Made by a program: the position numbers and the translations under genes. The notes below the pieces were generated by a model. It was given only the letters and a program-made list of their open reading frames with translations, made no database searches and was not told the DNA's origin. Below, piece after piece: positions 8,793 to 16,493 of a DNA stretch of 64,000 bases (the stretch's first letter is position 1; every line of letters begins with the position of its first letter). The stretch is from Undibacterium sp. (GTDB lineage: Bacteria > Pseudomonadota > Gammaproteobacteria > Burkholderiales > Burkholderiaceae_D). Location of the stretch: positions 62,001-126,000 of the forward strand of contig NZ_JAUSFI010000009.1 in NCBI RefSeq assembly GCF_030651495.1, written 5' to 3'.

Positions 8793-9851
8793 ATGTTCTA
8801 TCGTGAAGCAGGTCAATTCAAGCCCAGTTATGCTGCGGACAACCAGATCTTCCCTATCCGCCAAGATAGAATAGGAATCGCGCTGATTCTTGCGCTCGCT
8901 TTTTTGGTGGTGCCGTTTATCGCTTCACCGTATACCTTTTCGGCGATCCTGATTCCGTTCCTGATTTTTTCGCTGGCGGCATTGGGCTTAAACATCTTGA
9001 CCGGTTATGCCGGACAATTGTCCCTAGGCTCGGCGGCGTTTATGGCGGTCGGGGCTTTTGCTTCATATAATTTTATCTTGCGCATTCCTGGCATTCCCTT
9101 GTTGCTGGGTTTCGCACTCGGCGGCCTGTCGGCAGCGATGGTCGGCATTGCATTTGGCTTGCCATCGCTCAGGATTCGCGGTTTTTATCTGGCTGCAGCC
9201 ACCCTGGCTACGCAATTTTTTGTAGTCTGGTGTTTAACCAAGGTGCAATGGTTTACTAATTACAGCTCTTCCGGCGTGATTACCGCACAAGAAATGGTGA
9301 TACTCGGCATGAGTTTTAATACCCCAATTAAAAAATACCTTCTAACCCTGAGCATCGTTTGCGTCATGGCCTTGCTGGCCAAAAATATGGTGCGCTCCAA
9401 CGTCGGCCGTTCATGGATGGCGGTACGCGATATGGACGTGGCGGCGGAAGTCATCGGATTTCGTCTGATGCGCACCAAGCTGCTGGCGTTTGCCGTATCT
9501 TCATTTTATTGCGGCATTGCCGGTGCCTTGTATGCCTTTGCTTACCTCGGTACCGTAGAGCCTGAAGCCTATAACCTCGACCTGTCGTTCCGCATTTTAT
9601 TCATGATCATCATTGGCGGCGTCGGTTCGATACTCGGCTCTTTCCTTGGTTCTGCCTTCATCATTTTGTTACCGGTTGCACTCAATTTACTGGCCCATGG
9701 CTTGTCGCTGCCGACCAATGTCGCATCGAATCTGGAGCTGATGGTATTCGGCGCACTGATCATATTTTTCCTGATTGTCGAGCCGCATGGCCTGGCACGC
9801 CTGTGGCAAATCGCCAAGGAAAAATTACGCCTGTGGCCGTTCCCGCATTAA
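8793..9851 (+). CDS. LIV-type ABC transporter permease (LivM-like)
   Basis: The 352-residue protein has a short polar N-terminus followed by about ten membrane helices. LGLNILTGYAGQLSLGSAAFMAVGAF is the LivM signature, and SFRILFMIIIGGVGSILGSFLG is the conserved late segment with the coupling region nearby. The start has a good ribosome binding site (AGAGGAAACCC then ATG). The C-terminus IVEPHGLARLWQIAKEK is typical. It pairs with the LivH-like permease; the intervening gap contains a REP-like repeat, but the order and strand indicate one operon. Confidence 0.92.
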   Translation: MFYREAGQFKPSYAADNQIFPIRQDRIGIALILALAFLVVPFIASPYTFSAILIPFLIFSLAALGLNILTGYAGQLSLGSAAFMAVGAFASYNFILRIPGIPLLLGFALGGLSAAMVGIAFGLPSLRIRGFYLAAATLATQFFVVWCLTKVQWFTNYSSSGVITAQEMVILGMSFNTPIKKYLLTLSIVCVMALLAKNMVRSNVGRSWMAVRDMDVAAEVIGFRLMRTKLLAFAVSSFYCGIAGALYAFAYLGTVEPEAYNLDLSFRILFMIIIGGVGSILGSFLGSAFIILLPVALNLLAHGLSLPTNVASNLELMVFGALIIFFLIVEPHGLARLWQIAKEKLRLWPFPH

Positions 9852-9890
9852 TTTTTTTGTTCCATGAAGTTTATGTTTTTGTTTCACCAT

Positions 9891-9994
9891 TGGGACTTAC
9901 GCAAAATTGTTCCAGCTAGGCGTATCGCCGAAGACAGTACTTCAGTACGGCAAGGCGAGTACAACGACGCTGGGGCGGTTTTGCGTAAGTTCCA
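9891..9994. repeat. MITE-like element with terminal inverted repeats, copy A
   Basis: The 16-bp ends TGGGACTTACGCAAAA and TTTTGCGTAAGTTCCA are inverted repeats with one mismatch. The interior (TTGTTCCAGCTA, then CGGCAAGGCGAGT, then AACGACGCTGGGGCGG) recurs in opposite orientation at 49211-49290. It lies between the LivM and binding-protein genes. It contains no gene; an open frame across it is fortuitous. Confidence 0.75.
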
Positions 9995-10072
9995 CCATAA
10001 CAAAGGTGCTGTGGCTCACTTCACTGAATCATCAAGCACCATGTCGTACCCTTCCAACCACCAGGAGACACC

Positions 10073-11374
10073 ATGAAATTGATTAAATCCTTACTACTTG
10101 GCTCGGCATTGCTAGGCGCCATATCGGCGGCGCAGGCTGAAGAGCAATTCATTCCCGTGCTGTCGTATCGGGTTGGCCCGTATGCGGCTGGCGGCTCAGG
10201 CTTCTACGGCGGCGCGATCGATTACTTCAATCTGGTCAATGCCAAAGGCGGCCTGAACGGTGTCAAAATTTCTTGGGAAGAATGCGAAACCGAATACAAC
10301 GCATCGCGCGGTGTCGAATGCTATGAACGTCTGAAAAAAAATAATGGCGGCGCTTCGCTGGTTGAACCACTGTCTACCGGTATCGCTTACGGCATTCTGG
10401 ATCGCGTAGCCGAAGACAAAATCCCGATGACGACTCTCGGCTATGGCCGTTCTGATGCAGCCAATGGCAAGGTCTTTCCGTACATCTTCCCACTGATCAC
10501 CAGCTATTGGAACCAGGCAGCAGCAATGACCAAATACCTGGGCGATAAATCTGGCGGCATGGATAAGCTCAAAGGCAAAAAAATCGTCCATCTGTATCAC
10601 GATTCCGCCTTCGGCAAAGAACCGCTGCCGGTACTGGAAGCGCAAGCCAAGCAATATGGTTTTGAGCTGATCAAGATTCCCGTTGCCCATCCTGGTAATG
10701 AACAGCAATCCCAATGGCTGCAAATCCGCCAGGCTAATCCAGACTATGTGATTTTGTGGGGCTGGGGCGTGATGAATGCGGTGGCGATCAAGACCGCACA
10801 GCGTAATGGCTTCCCGCGCGAGAAAATGCTGGGCGTCTGGTGGGCAGGTTCAGAAGAGGATGTGATCCCGGCTGGCGACGCTGCCAAGGGTTACACCACG
10901 ATGACCTTTAACACGCCAGGCAACTACCCTGTATTAGATGAAATCCGCAGCAAAGTATATGGTGCAGGCAAAGGCAATCTGAGCGACAAGAGCCGTGTCG
11001 GTTCGGTGTATCACATGCGCGGTGTGACGGCGGCGATGTTGTGGACTGAAGCCATCCTGAAAGCACAGGAAAAATACGGCAAAGGCAAACGCATGAATGG
11101 AGAACAAATCCGTTGGGGTTTCGAAAATCTCGACGTCAATGAAACGCGTCAAAAAACATTAGGTGCGCTGGGCATGTTCCCGCCAGTAAAAACCTCTTGC
11201 GAAGACCATGAAGGCTCGGGTGCCGTCAAAGTCCAGCAATGGACAGGCGACAAATGGAAAGCCATCACACCTAACTGGATGACTGGCGACAAAGCACTGA
11301 CCCGCTCCTTGCTGGAAGAGTCATCGGCTAAATATGCGGTAGAGAAAAAAATTACGCCAGCTTGTTTGAAATAG
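10073..11374 (+). CDS. LIV-type ABC transporter substrate-binding protein (LivK-like)
   Basis: The 433-residue product has a signal peptide cleaved after about AISAAQA (residue 22) and an AGGAG ribosome binding site. The mature protein has the type I periplasmic binding fold of amide/branched-chain amino acid binding proteins (DYFNLVNAKGGLNGVKISWEECET, VVLWGWGVMNAVA-like hinge region, GVWWAGSEEDVIPAGDAAKGY). The family's preference for hydrophobic or aromatic acids and the flanking acyl ligases suggest a carboxylic acid ligand, but this is inference. Several cysteines (in WEECE, VECYE, TSCED and the C-terminal PACLK) could form disulfides. Confidence 0.9.
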   Translation: MKLIKSLLLGSALLGAISAAQAEEQFIPVLSYRVGPYAAGGSGFYGGAIDYFNLVNAKGGLNGVKISWEECETEYNASRGVECYERLKKNNGGASLVEPLSTGIAYGILDRVAEDKIPMTTLGYGRSDAANGKVFPYIFPLITSYWNQAAAMTKYLGDKSGGMDKLKGKKIVHLYHDSAFGKEPLPVLEAQAKQYGFELIKIPVAHPGNEQQSQWLQIRQANPDYVILWGWGVMNAVAIKTAQRNGFPREKMLGVWWAGSEEDVIPAGDAAKGYTTMTFNTPGNYPVLDEIRSKVYGAGKGNLSDKSRVGSVYHMRGVTAAMLWTEAILKAQEKYGKGKRMNGEQIRWGFENLDVNETRQKTLGALGMFPPVKTSCEDHEGSGAVKVQQWTGDKWKAITPNWMTGDKALTRSLLEESSAKYAVEKKITPACLK

Positions 11375-11389
11375 TTCCTTGGTGGATTT

Positions 11390-11440
11390 CCCACTCCTGA
11401 GGCAGCGCCGATTCGACCGGCCCTGATCGGGAGTGGATTC
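11390..11440 (+). terminator. Possible attenuator/terminator hairpin
   Basis: CCACTCCTGA and TCGGGAGTGG form a stem with one mismatch and a long GC-rich loop, followed by ATTCTTTT. It lies just downstream of the binding-protein gene, where abundant binding-protein transcripts often end. Confidence 0.4.
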
Positions 11441-11475
11441 TTTTAAAGATTTTTAGACAGCAAAATACGTAATTT

Positions 11476-11515
11476 GTAAGATGGGTTGAGCGTTGTGCTC
11501 ACCCACCCTACCTAC
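11476..11515. repeat. Short extragenic palindrome
   Basis: GGGTTGAGC and GCTCACCC pair around GTTGT with one bulge, giving a hairpin of the common betaproteobacterial GTGGGTGAGCACAACGCTCA type. It sits in the leader of the LivF-like gene. No other copy was noticed in this window. Confidence 0.4.
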
Positions 11516-11534
11516 GGTAATTAACGAGAACACC

Positions 11535-12380
11535 ATGACGACCCAAACACTTCCCAGCAGCAGTAGTGCGGCAGCCATCCCCGCCTATCTGAGCGTCAAC
11601 AATATCGAGGTGATTTACGATCACGTGATTCTGGTTTTAAAGGGGATTTCGCTGCAAGTACCAGAAGGAAAAATCGTCGCCTTACTGGGCGCAAACGGTG
11701 CGGGTAAGTCCACCACACTCAAGGCGATTTCTACCTTGCTGCGTAATGAACGCGGGGATATTACCAAAGGCGATATCAGCTTTAAAGGCCAGCGCGTCGA
11801 TCATCTGACGCCCAATGAGCTGGTCAAGCGTGGCCTGTCGCAAGTGATGGAAGGTCGCCATTGTTTTGCCCATCTGAGCATAGAAGAAAACCTGTTGACC
11901 GGTGCCTACACGCGAAAGATTTCCCGCGCTGAACTAAAAGAATCGCTGGAAATGGTGTATCACTATTTTCCCCGTTTGCGCCAGCGCCGCAGCTCTTTAG
12001 CCGGGTACACCTCAGGGGGTGAGCAGCAAATGTGCGCGATAGGTCGCGCCCTGATGGCAAAACCCTCGATGATTTTGCTGGACGAACCTTCTATGGGTAT
12101 CGCACCGCAATTGGTAGAAGAGATTTTTGAAATCGTCAAAAGCCTGAACGTGAAAGAAAACGTGTCGTTTTTACTGGCCGAACAAAATACCAACACCGCT
12201 TTACGCTACGCCGATTTTGGCTACATTTTAGAAAATGGCCGGGTCGTGATGGAAGGTAATGCGAAAGATCTGGCATCGAATGAAGACGTCAAGGAATTCT
12301 ATCTGGGCGTCTCTGGCACTGGTCGCAAGAGTTTCCGCGAAATGAAATTTTATCGTCGCCGCAAACGTTGGCTGGCCTGA
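11535..12380 (+). CDS. LIV-type ABC transporter ATP-binding protein (LivF-like)
   Basis: I take the ATG at 11535 (MTTQTLPSSSS); the frame stays open 14 codons further up but that part overlaps an intergenic palindrome. The product is about 281 residues with Walker A GANGAGKS at about residue 52, signature TSGGEQQMCAIGRAL, Walker B MILLDEPS and switch histidine replaced by AEQNT, which is the normal LivF form (LLAEQN). The C-terminus has an unusual basic tail (GRKSFREMKFYRRRKRW) longer than in E. coli LivF. It is the second ATPase of the importer and follows the binding-protein gene. Confidence 0.9.
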   Translation: MTTQTLPSSSSAAAIPAYLSVNNIEVIYDHVILVLKGISLQVPEGKIVALLGANGAGKSTTLKAISTLLRNERGDITKGDISFKGQRVDHLTPNELVKRGLSQVMEGRHCFAHLSIEENLLTGAYTRKISRAELKESLEMVYHYFPRLRQRRSSLAGYTSGGEQQMCAIGRALMAKPSMILLDEPSMGIAPQLVEEIFEIVKSLNVKENVSFLLAEQNTNTALRYADFGYILENGRVVMEGNAKDLASNEDVKEFYLGVSGTGRKSFREMKFYRRRKRWLA

Positions 12381-12442
12381 GTTAAACCAGCAAAAGCTTG
12401 CACAATAACCCCATTTTTTGGCTATTCTTCTCCCCACATCAC

Positions 12443-13702
12443 ATGAGCATGAGCATGAGTGACTACCTAGATGCACTTGAAACCCGCAATCCGCAAAGCC
12501 GTGAGCAAGCGTTAATGATCCGCCTGCCACAATTGATTGCGCAGGCACAGTCAGCGAGCGGTTGGTCTGCCATATTGCAAGGCGTGACAGCAACCGACAT
12601 CAAAAGCCGTAGCGCCCTGGCGCAATTGCCCATCACGCGCAAGTCTGACCTGAAGCATTTACAAAAACAAAATTTACCCTTCGGTGGCTTAAACACGACA
12701 CCAGCCAATCAGCTGCAACGTATCTTCATGTCGCCCGGCCCGATTTTTGATCCGCAAGGTCGCGGCCAGGATTGGTGGCGTTTTGCCCGTCCCCTGCACG
12801 CCGCCGGCTTGCGCGCCGGCGACCTGCTACAAAATTGCTTTTCTTACCACTTCACGCCGGCCGCCTACATGGTCGAAAGTGCCGCCGCCAAACTCGGTTG
12901 CGTGGTGATCCCGGCCGGTAGCGGCCAAACCGAAATGCAAGTGCAGGCGATAGTAGAGCTGCGGCCAGATGCCTATGTCGGCACGCCCAGCTTTTTAAAA
13001 ATCATCATCGAAAAGGCGCTGGAACTGGGTGCAGATATTTCCAGCGTACAGCGCGCCGTGGTCGGTGCCGAAGCACTGCCACCGTCGTTACGCAAATGGC
13101 TGCAAGAGCACGGCGTAGCGCATGTATTGCAAATGTATGCCTCGGCAGATATCGGCAATATCGCGTATGAAACCGAAACCGATGGCCAGCTCAATCCCGG
13201 CATGGTGTTAGATGAAGACTTGATATTAGAAATCGTCCGCCCTGGCACTGGCGATCTGGTGGCAGAAGGTGAAGTCGGCGAAGTCGTGATTACCTCCTTC
13301 AACCCCGATTACCCCTTAATTCGCTTTGCTACCGGCGACATGTCTGCGGTCTTGCCTGGCATCTCGCCTTGCGGCCGCACCAACACCCGCATCAAAGGCT
13401 GGATGGGGCGCGCCGATCAAACCACCAAGGTCAAGGGTATGTTTGTGCATCCGTCACAAGTGGCGGAAGTCATCCGGCGTCACCCAGAAATCAACAAGGC
13501 GCGCCTGGTCGTCACGGGCGAAATGGCCAACGATGTGATGACCTTACATTGCGAAACAAACAATCACAACGACGCACTGAAAGCGGCATTGGTTGCCAGC
13601 ATACGCGAGGTGACCAAGCTGCGCGGCGAAGTGGCACTGGTTGAAATGGGCAGCCTAGCCAATGACGGAAAAGTCATTGACGATGCACGTAAATATGAAT
13701 AA
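12443..13702 (+). CDS. PaaK-like (phenylacetate-CoA ligase family) AMP-forming ligase
   Basis: The protein is about 419 residues from the ATG at 12443, with near-equivalent ATGs at 12449 and 12455. It aligns by eye with the phenylacetate-CoA ligase family: PITRKSDL near residue 70, a central adenylation region (VVGAEALPPSLRKWLQEH, YASADIGNIAYE), RFATGDMSAV and the C-terminal GWMGRADQTTKVKGMFV plus a PaaK C-terminal domain. The usual SSGTTGKP phosphate loop is not present: the corresponding position reads MSPGPIFDPQG, so catalysis may differ. It closes the importer operon, the second acid-activating enzyme there. Its last 22 codons are duplicated at 15624-15690. Confidence 0.82.
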   Translation: MSMSMSDYLDALETRNPQSREQALMIRLPQLIAQAQSASGWSAILQGVTATDIKSRSALAQLPITRKSDLKHLQKQNLPFGGLNTTPANQLQRIFMSPGPIFDPQGRGQDWWRFARPLHAAGLRAGDLLQNCFSYHFTPAAYMVESAAAKLGCVVIPAGSGQTEMQVQAIVELRPDAYVGTPSFLKIIIEKALELGADISSVQRAVVGAEALPPSLRKWLQEHGVAHVLQMYASADIGNIAYETETDGQLNPGMVLDEDLILEIVRPGTGDLVAEGEVGEVVITSFNPDYPLIRFATGDMSAVLPGISPCGRTNTRIKGWMGRADQTTKVKGMFVHPSQVAEVIRRHPEINKARLVVTGEMANDVMTLHCETNNHNDALKAALVASIREVTKLRGEVALVEMGSLANDGKVIDDARKYE

Positions 13703-13716
13703 AAAATACGTTTTAT

Positions 13717-13746
13717 TTGACGCATAAAAACAAATACCTAAATGAT
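13717..13746 (+). promoter_or_regulatory. Candidate sigma70 promoter for the first Cache gene
   Basis: TTGACG at 13717-13722 and AATGAT at 13741-13746 are spaced by 18 bp, about 58 bp upstream of the ATG. Weak -10 match; sequence evidence only. Confidence 0.3.
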
Positions 13747-13803
13747 TTTAGTTTGAAAATAGTCAGACTGTGATCGATTGTTCCCCACTTGAAAGAGTTA
13801 TCA

Positions 13804-14268
13804 ATGAAACGTTATTTCTTAAGTCTGGCACTTGCCATCAGCGCTTTTTTACCCATTGCCCAGGTGCTGGCGGCAAATGAGCATGGCAGCGCCGAAGAGG
13901 CGCGAGCCTTGGTCAAGAAAGGGATTACTTATTTCAAGGCAAATGGCGCCGAGAAAACCTATTCCGCCATTAGCGACCCGAAAGGTCAATTTGTCGATAA
14001 GGATCTGTACTTATTCATATTTGATGCATCAGGAAAAACCTTGGCTCATGGCGCAAATACAAAACTGATCGGCAAGAATCTGACTGATATGAAAGATATT
14101 GATAACAAGTACTTTATCAAAGAATTTTTATCGGTTGCCGATAAAAAAGGCAAAGGCTGGGTCGACTACAAATGGCCGCATCCGATCACCAAAAATATTG
14201 AGCAAAAATCCACCTATATCGAAAAACTCGATGACGGCAGCATCATAGGTTGTGGCATTTATAAATAA
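13804..14268 (+). CDS. Secreted single-Cache domain protein, paralogue 1
   Basis: The 154-residue product has a signal peptide ending near QVLA (residue 22) and then one compact Cache-type domain: EEARALVKKGITYFKANG helix, DLYLFIFDASGKTLAHG beta hairpin, LIGKNLTDMKDIDNKYFIKEF, KGWVDYKWPHP and a C-terminal IIGCGIYK. The order is that of the sCache_2-type ligand domains seen in chemoreceptors and kinases, but here it is free-standing and periplasmic. Ligand unknown; since it follows the acid importer operon it may sense or bind a related compound. A second paralogue of exactly the same length lies at 15793. Confidence 0.8.
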   Translation: MKRYFLSLALAISAFLPIAQVLAANEHGSAEEARALVKKGITYFKANGAEKTYSAISDPKGQFVDKDLYLFIFDASGKTLAHGANTKLIGKNLTDMKDIDNKYFIKEFLSVADKKGKGWVDYKWPHPITKNIEQKSTYIEKLDDGSIIGCGIYK

Positions 14269-14290
14269 GCTGCCAGAAAAACCCGCCAGC

Positions 14291-14341
14291 CCAAAATAAA
14301 ACCCGCTGAGATTACTGCAATCTCAGCGGGTTTTATTTTGG
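14291..14341 (+). terminator. Strong terminator after the first Cache gene
   Basis: A 23-bp perfect stem (CCAAAATAAAACCCGCTGAG... and its complement) with a 5-nt loop carries built-in A and T tracts, so it can work in both directions. It starts 23 bp after the stop codon. Confidence 0.85.
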
Positions 14342-14401
14342 CATGATGAACTGGCCAGAGCGCTCAACCGCTATCAGCGGCTCATTTTATCCAGTGCCCC
14401 T

Positions 14402-14474
14402 GCCAGCGCGCATATTCCATGCGCTTCTTCAGCCACGTTGGTCTGCAAGCCGCACCAGATATGCGTGGCGGGCC
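14402..14474. repeat. REP-like palindrome, copy 2
   Basis: Left arm GCCAGCGCGCATATTCCATG and right arm AGCCGCACCAGATATGCG match the family, with a GTCTGCAAG centre. It abuts the 133-bp direct repeat. A more degenerate relative lies at 15400-15450 in front of the second copy of that repeat. Confidence 0.7.
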
Positions 14475-14480
14475 TGCTGC

Positions 14481-14647
14481 CTTTGAATTCATCGAGCTAG
14501 CGGATCAGACTGGCGTGGTGCTTAATCCGATTCTTTGATCAGATGCACTGATGACTATTGCAGTGCTCCGGCGTTCTTCATAAAGCCTTGGTCGATTCCC
14601 AGGCAGTGATCAGGTACGTCGGTAAATTCTATTCGAAGTGAGCGAAA
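14481..14647. repeat. Long direct repeat, copy a
   Basis: A run of 133 bp (14482-14614) reads identically at 15453-15585, with about 33 further bp of near-identity (GTAAATTCTATTCG then AGTG). It contains no long frame; an 18-codon open stretch reads FEFIELADQTGVVLNPIL but I could not assign it. The two copies flank an AT-rich segment with a small membrane-protein gene. Confidence 0.85.
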
Positions 14648-14753
14648 CCAGTAGAGAAAAATAACCAGGATTTTGCTACTTAGCTAGACCTGATCCTTCT
14701 CATGCTTTTAGGACTAGCTGAATATGAAAGGAAGGCCACTAAAACAATAATAA

Positions 14754-14969
14754 TTAACGTACATTTTTCTTGATAAAAATATATAAGCAAAAACTAATAA
14801 TTCCCCAGGAAAAACAAAAAATTAATATGGCTGGCATGTCTAATTGGAGTGCGGGGGTTACTTCCTTAACGAAGGGGTAGGCAACAAAAGGCATGGTTAA
14901 TGTTGCGAAAAGCCAAGCGATAAATTGCTTCCACTCTTTGCCATGACGGTTAAATTTTTTAGAAAACAT
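14754..14969 (-). CDS. Small AT-rich membrane protein, unknown
   Basis: The 71-residue product has a charged N-terminus (MFSKKFNRHGKEWKQ) and two hydrophobic helices (about 16-35 and 46-65) ending in a basic tail (FIKKNVR). An AAGGGAAG ribosome binding site sits in front of the ATG, which supports a real gene. It lies alone in an AT-rich island between the two copies of the long direct repeat, and base composition differs from the neighbourhood, suggesting acquired DNA. No family recognised. Confidence 0.5.
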   Translation of the reverse strand: MFSKKFNRHGKEWKQFIAWLFATLTMPFVAYPFVKEVTPALQLDMPAILIFCFSWGIISFCLYIFIKKNVR

Positions 14970-15450
14970 GAAACTTCCCTTTTTTACATTAAATTCTTAA
15001 TTTCAACTTGTGCATCAATATTCTCTTAATCAATTTAAAAAAACATTTTTCAAACAAAAGCTTCTTATAAAAAAATCTACATTCTTTTAATATCGTGTAG
15101 TAGCGCTGCAAAACAGCGTTATTACTTTATCCAAAACAACGGAAGAAATCCCTAGCATGAGTCAAGACAATAGAGTAATTATGATAATATATTTTCAATA
15201 AAATTGTTTTGCAAAATAGTTCACAATTCGATAATTTATTGCGTGTATGAATATTGAAATTTCACTTAGCGCTACGCTGATTAAGTCATTTTGTCGGTCC
15301 GCAACCCGGTGAGTACGTTGCTCCGTTCTTAAATCGGGTACTTGTTCAGCGCGACCCTTAGGCGCACTGGGAAATCACTCTTTAAAATGCCGAATAGCCT
15401 GCGAGCCGTACCGGATATGCGCAATGGATGTCAACGCGCTGGCCTGTCGC
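14970..15450. other. AT-rich non-coding stretch ending in a decayed REP-like repeat
   Basis: No gene is apparent. The first 280 bp are strongly AT-rich with homopolymer runs, compatible with a promoter for the small membrane gene on the minus strand. Around 15261-15283 there is an inverted repeat ACTTAGCG/CGCTGATTAAGT. From about 15400 the sequence resembles REP copy 2 (CTGCGAGCCGTACCGGATAT) but the left arm is lost. Confidence 0.5.
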
Positions 15451-15451
15451 C

Positions 15452-15619
15452 TTTTGAATTCATCGAGCTAGCGGATCAGACTGGCGTGGTGCTTAATCCG
15501 ATTCTTTGATCAGATGCACTGATGACTATTGCAGTGCTCCGGCGTTCTTCATAAAGCCTTGGTCGATTCCCAGGCAGTGATCAGGCACATAGGTAAATTC
15601 TATTCGGAGTGGGCGAGAC
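15452..15619. repeat. Long direct repeat, copy b
   Basis: This is the second copy of the 14481-14647 repeat in the same orientation; I read no mismatch over 133 bp. It ends 4 bp before the copied 3' end of the PaaK-like gene. Confidence 0.85.
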
Positions 15620-15623
15620 ATGA

Positions 15624-15690
15624 ATTGGTTGAAATGGGCAGCTTAGCCGATGACGGAAAAGTCATTGATGATGCACGTAAATATGAATAA
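15624..15690 (+). pseudogene. Duplicated 3' end of the PaaK-like ligase gene
   Basis: This 67-bp stretch matches 13636-13702, the last 22 codons and stop of the PaaK-like gene, with 4 differences (about 94% identity). Three changes are silent and one changes an Asn codon to Asp. It has no start or other part of the gene and is a remnant left by a duplication that also produced the second Cache gene next to it. Confidence 0.85.
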
Positions 15691-15792
15691 TTGTGGCCGT
15701 ATCGCAACAAAACTAATATAGCGAATAGTGCGAATTCGCGCCTATGTCATACTTACTTTTCATTTTTTATGACTTACAAAAGGGAGCTAATT

Positions 15793-16257
15793 ATGCAAAA
15801 ATTTTTGAAGATTTTCTCGTTCGCGATTTTTTCTTTCATTCTCAGTAATTCAGCCTTCGCGGCAGACCATGGTACGGCAGAAGAAGCGCAAGCGCTGGTA
15901 AAAAAGGCAATCTCTTACATTAAAGCGAACGGTTTAGAGAAAGCGAATGCCGAATTTAGCAATCCCAAAGGAACATTCGTTGATCGCGATCTCTACATAT
16001 ACGTGACCGACATGAATGGCAAAGCCTTGGCGCATGGTGCCAACGCTAAGCTGATCGGTAAGGATTTGCGTACGTTACGGGATGTCGATGACAAAGCATT
16101 TCTTATTGAGATTCTTGCTATCGCCAATAGTAAAGGACACGGCTGGGTAGATTATAAGTGGCCAAATCCGGCTAGCAAAGATAAACAAATCGTACAGAAA
16201 TCGACTTACTTTGAAAAATTCGGTGACGTAGTGGTTGCCTGCGGTATCTATAAATAA
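15793..16257 (+). CDS. Secreted single-Cache domain protein, paralogue 2
   Basis: The product is 154 residues, the same length as the paralogue at 13804, with a signal peptide (MQKFLKIFSFAIFSFILSNSAFA) and the same domain order: EEAQALVKKAISYIKANG, DLYIYVTDMNGKALAHG, LIGKDLRTLRDVDD, GWVDYKWPNP, and the C-terminal VACGIYK. AGGGAG precedes the ATG by 6 bp. Protein identity with paralogue 1 is roughly 60% by eye, much lower than the 94% of the adjoining ligase 3' end. An upstream in-frame extension to 15691 lacks an initiation site and is not used. Confidence 0.8.
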   Translation: MQKFLKIFSFAIFSFILSNSAFAADHGTAEEAQALVKKAISYIKANGLEKANAEFSNPKGTFVDRDLYIYVTDMNGKALAHGANAKLIGKDLRTLRDVDDKAFLIEILAIANSKGHGWVDYKWPNPASKDKQIVQKSTYFEKFGDVVVACGIYK

Positions 16258-16274
16258 GCCAGTATGATCCTGGC

Positions 16275-16319
16275 GATAAAAAAACGGTAAGCGATTAAGT
16301 CGCTTACCGTTTTTTTATC
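16275..16319 (+). terminator. Strong terminator after the second Cache gene
   Basis: Perfect stem ACGGTAAGCGA/TCGCTTACCGT with a short loop, flanked by GATAAAAAA and TTTTTTATC, so it may act on both strands. Confidence 0.88.
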
Positions 16320-16493
16320 TGCACATGAAACAATAAGTAAAACCCAAACTGTCTTTGCTAAATTGCCGTTGCTCCCCATTAAAAATCATAGGATTTCAGC
16401 ATATATTCAACCATCTGAAAATTTGATGATAGTACGTTTCATGTATATCTCTAGCATTTGAGTTTATCCATACCCGTTATATGAAATCAAAAC

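Noticed and set aside
9864-10076. 70-codon plus-strand frame
   Set aside because: It is a fortuitous frame across MITE-like copy A, with no ribosome binding site.
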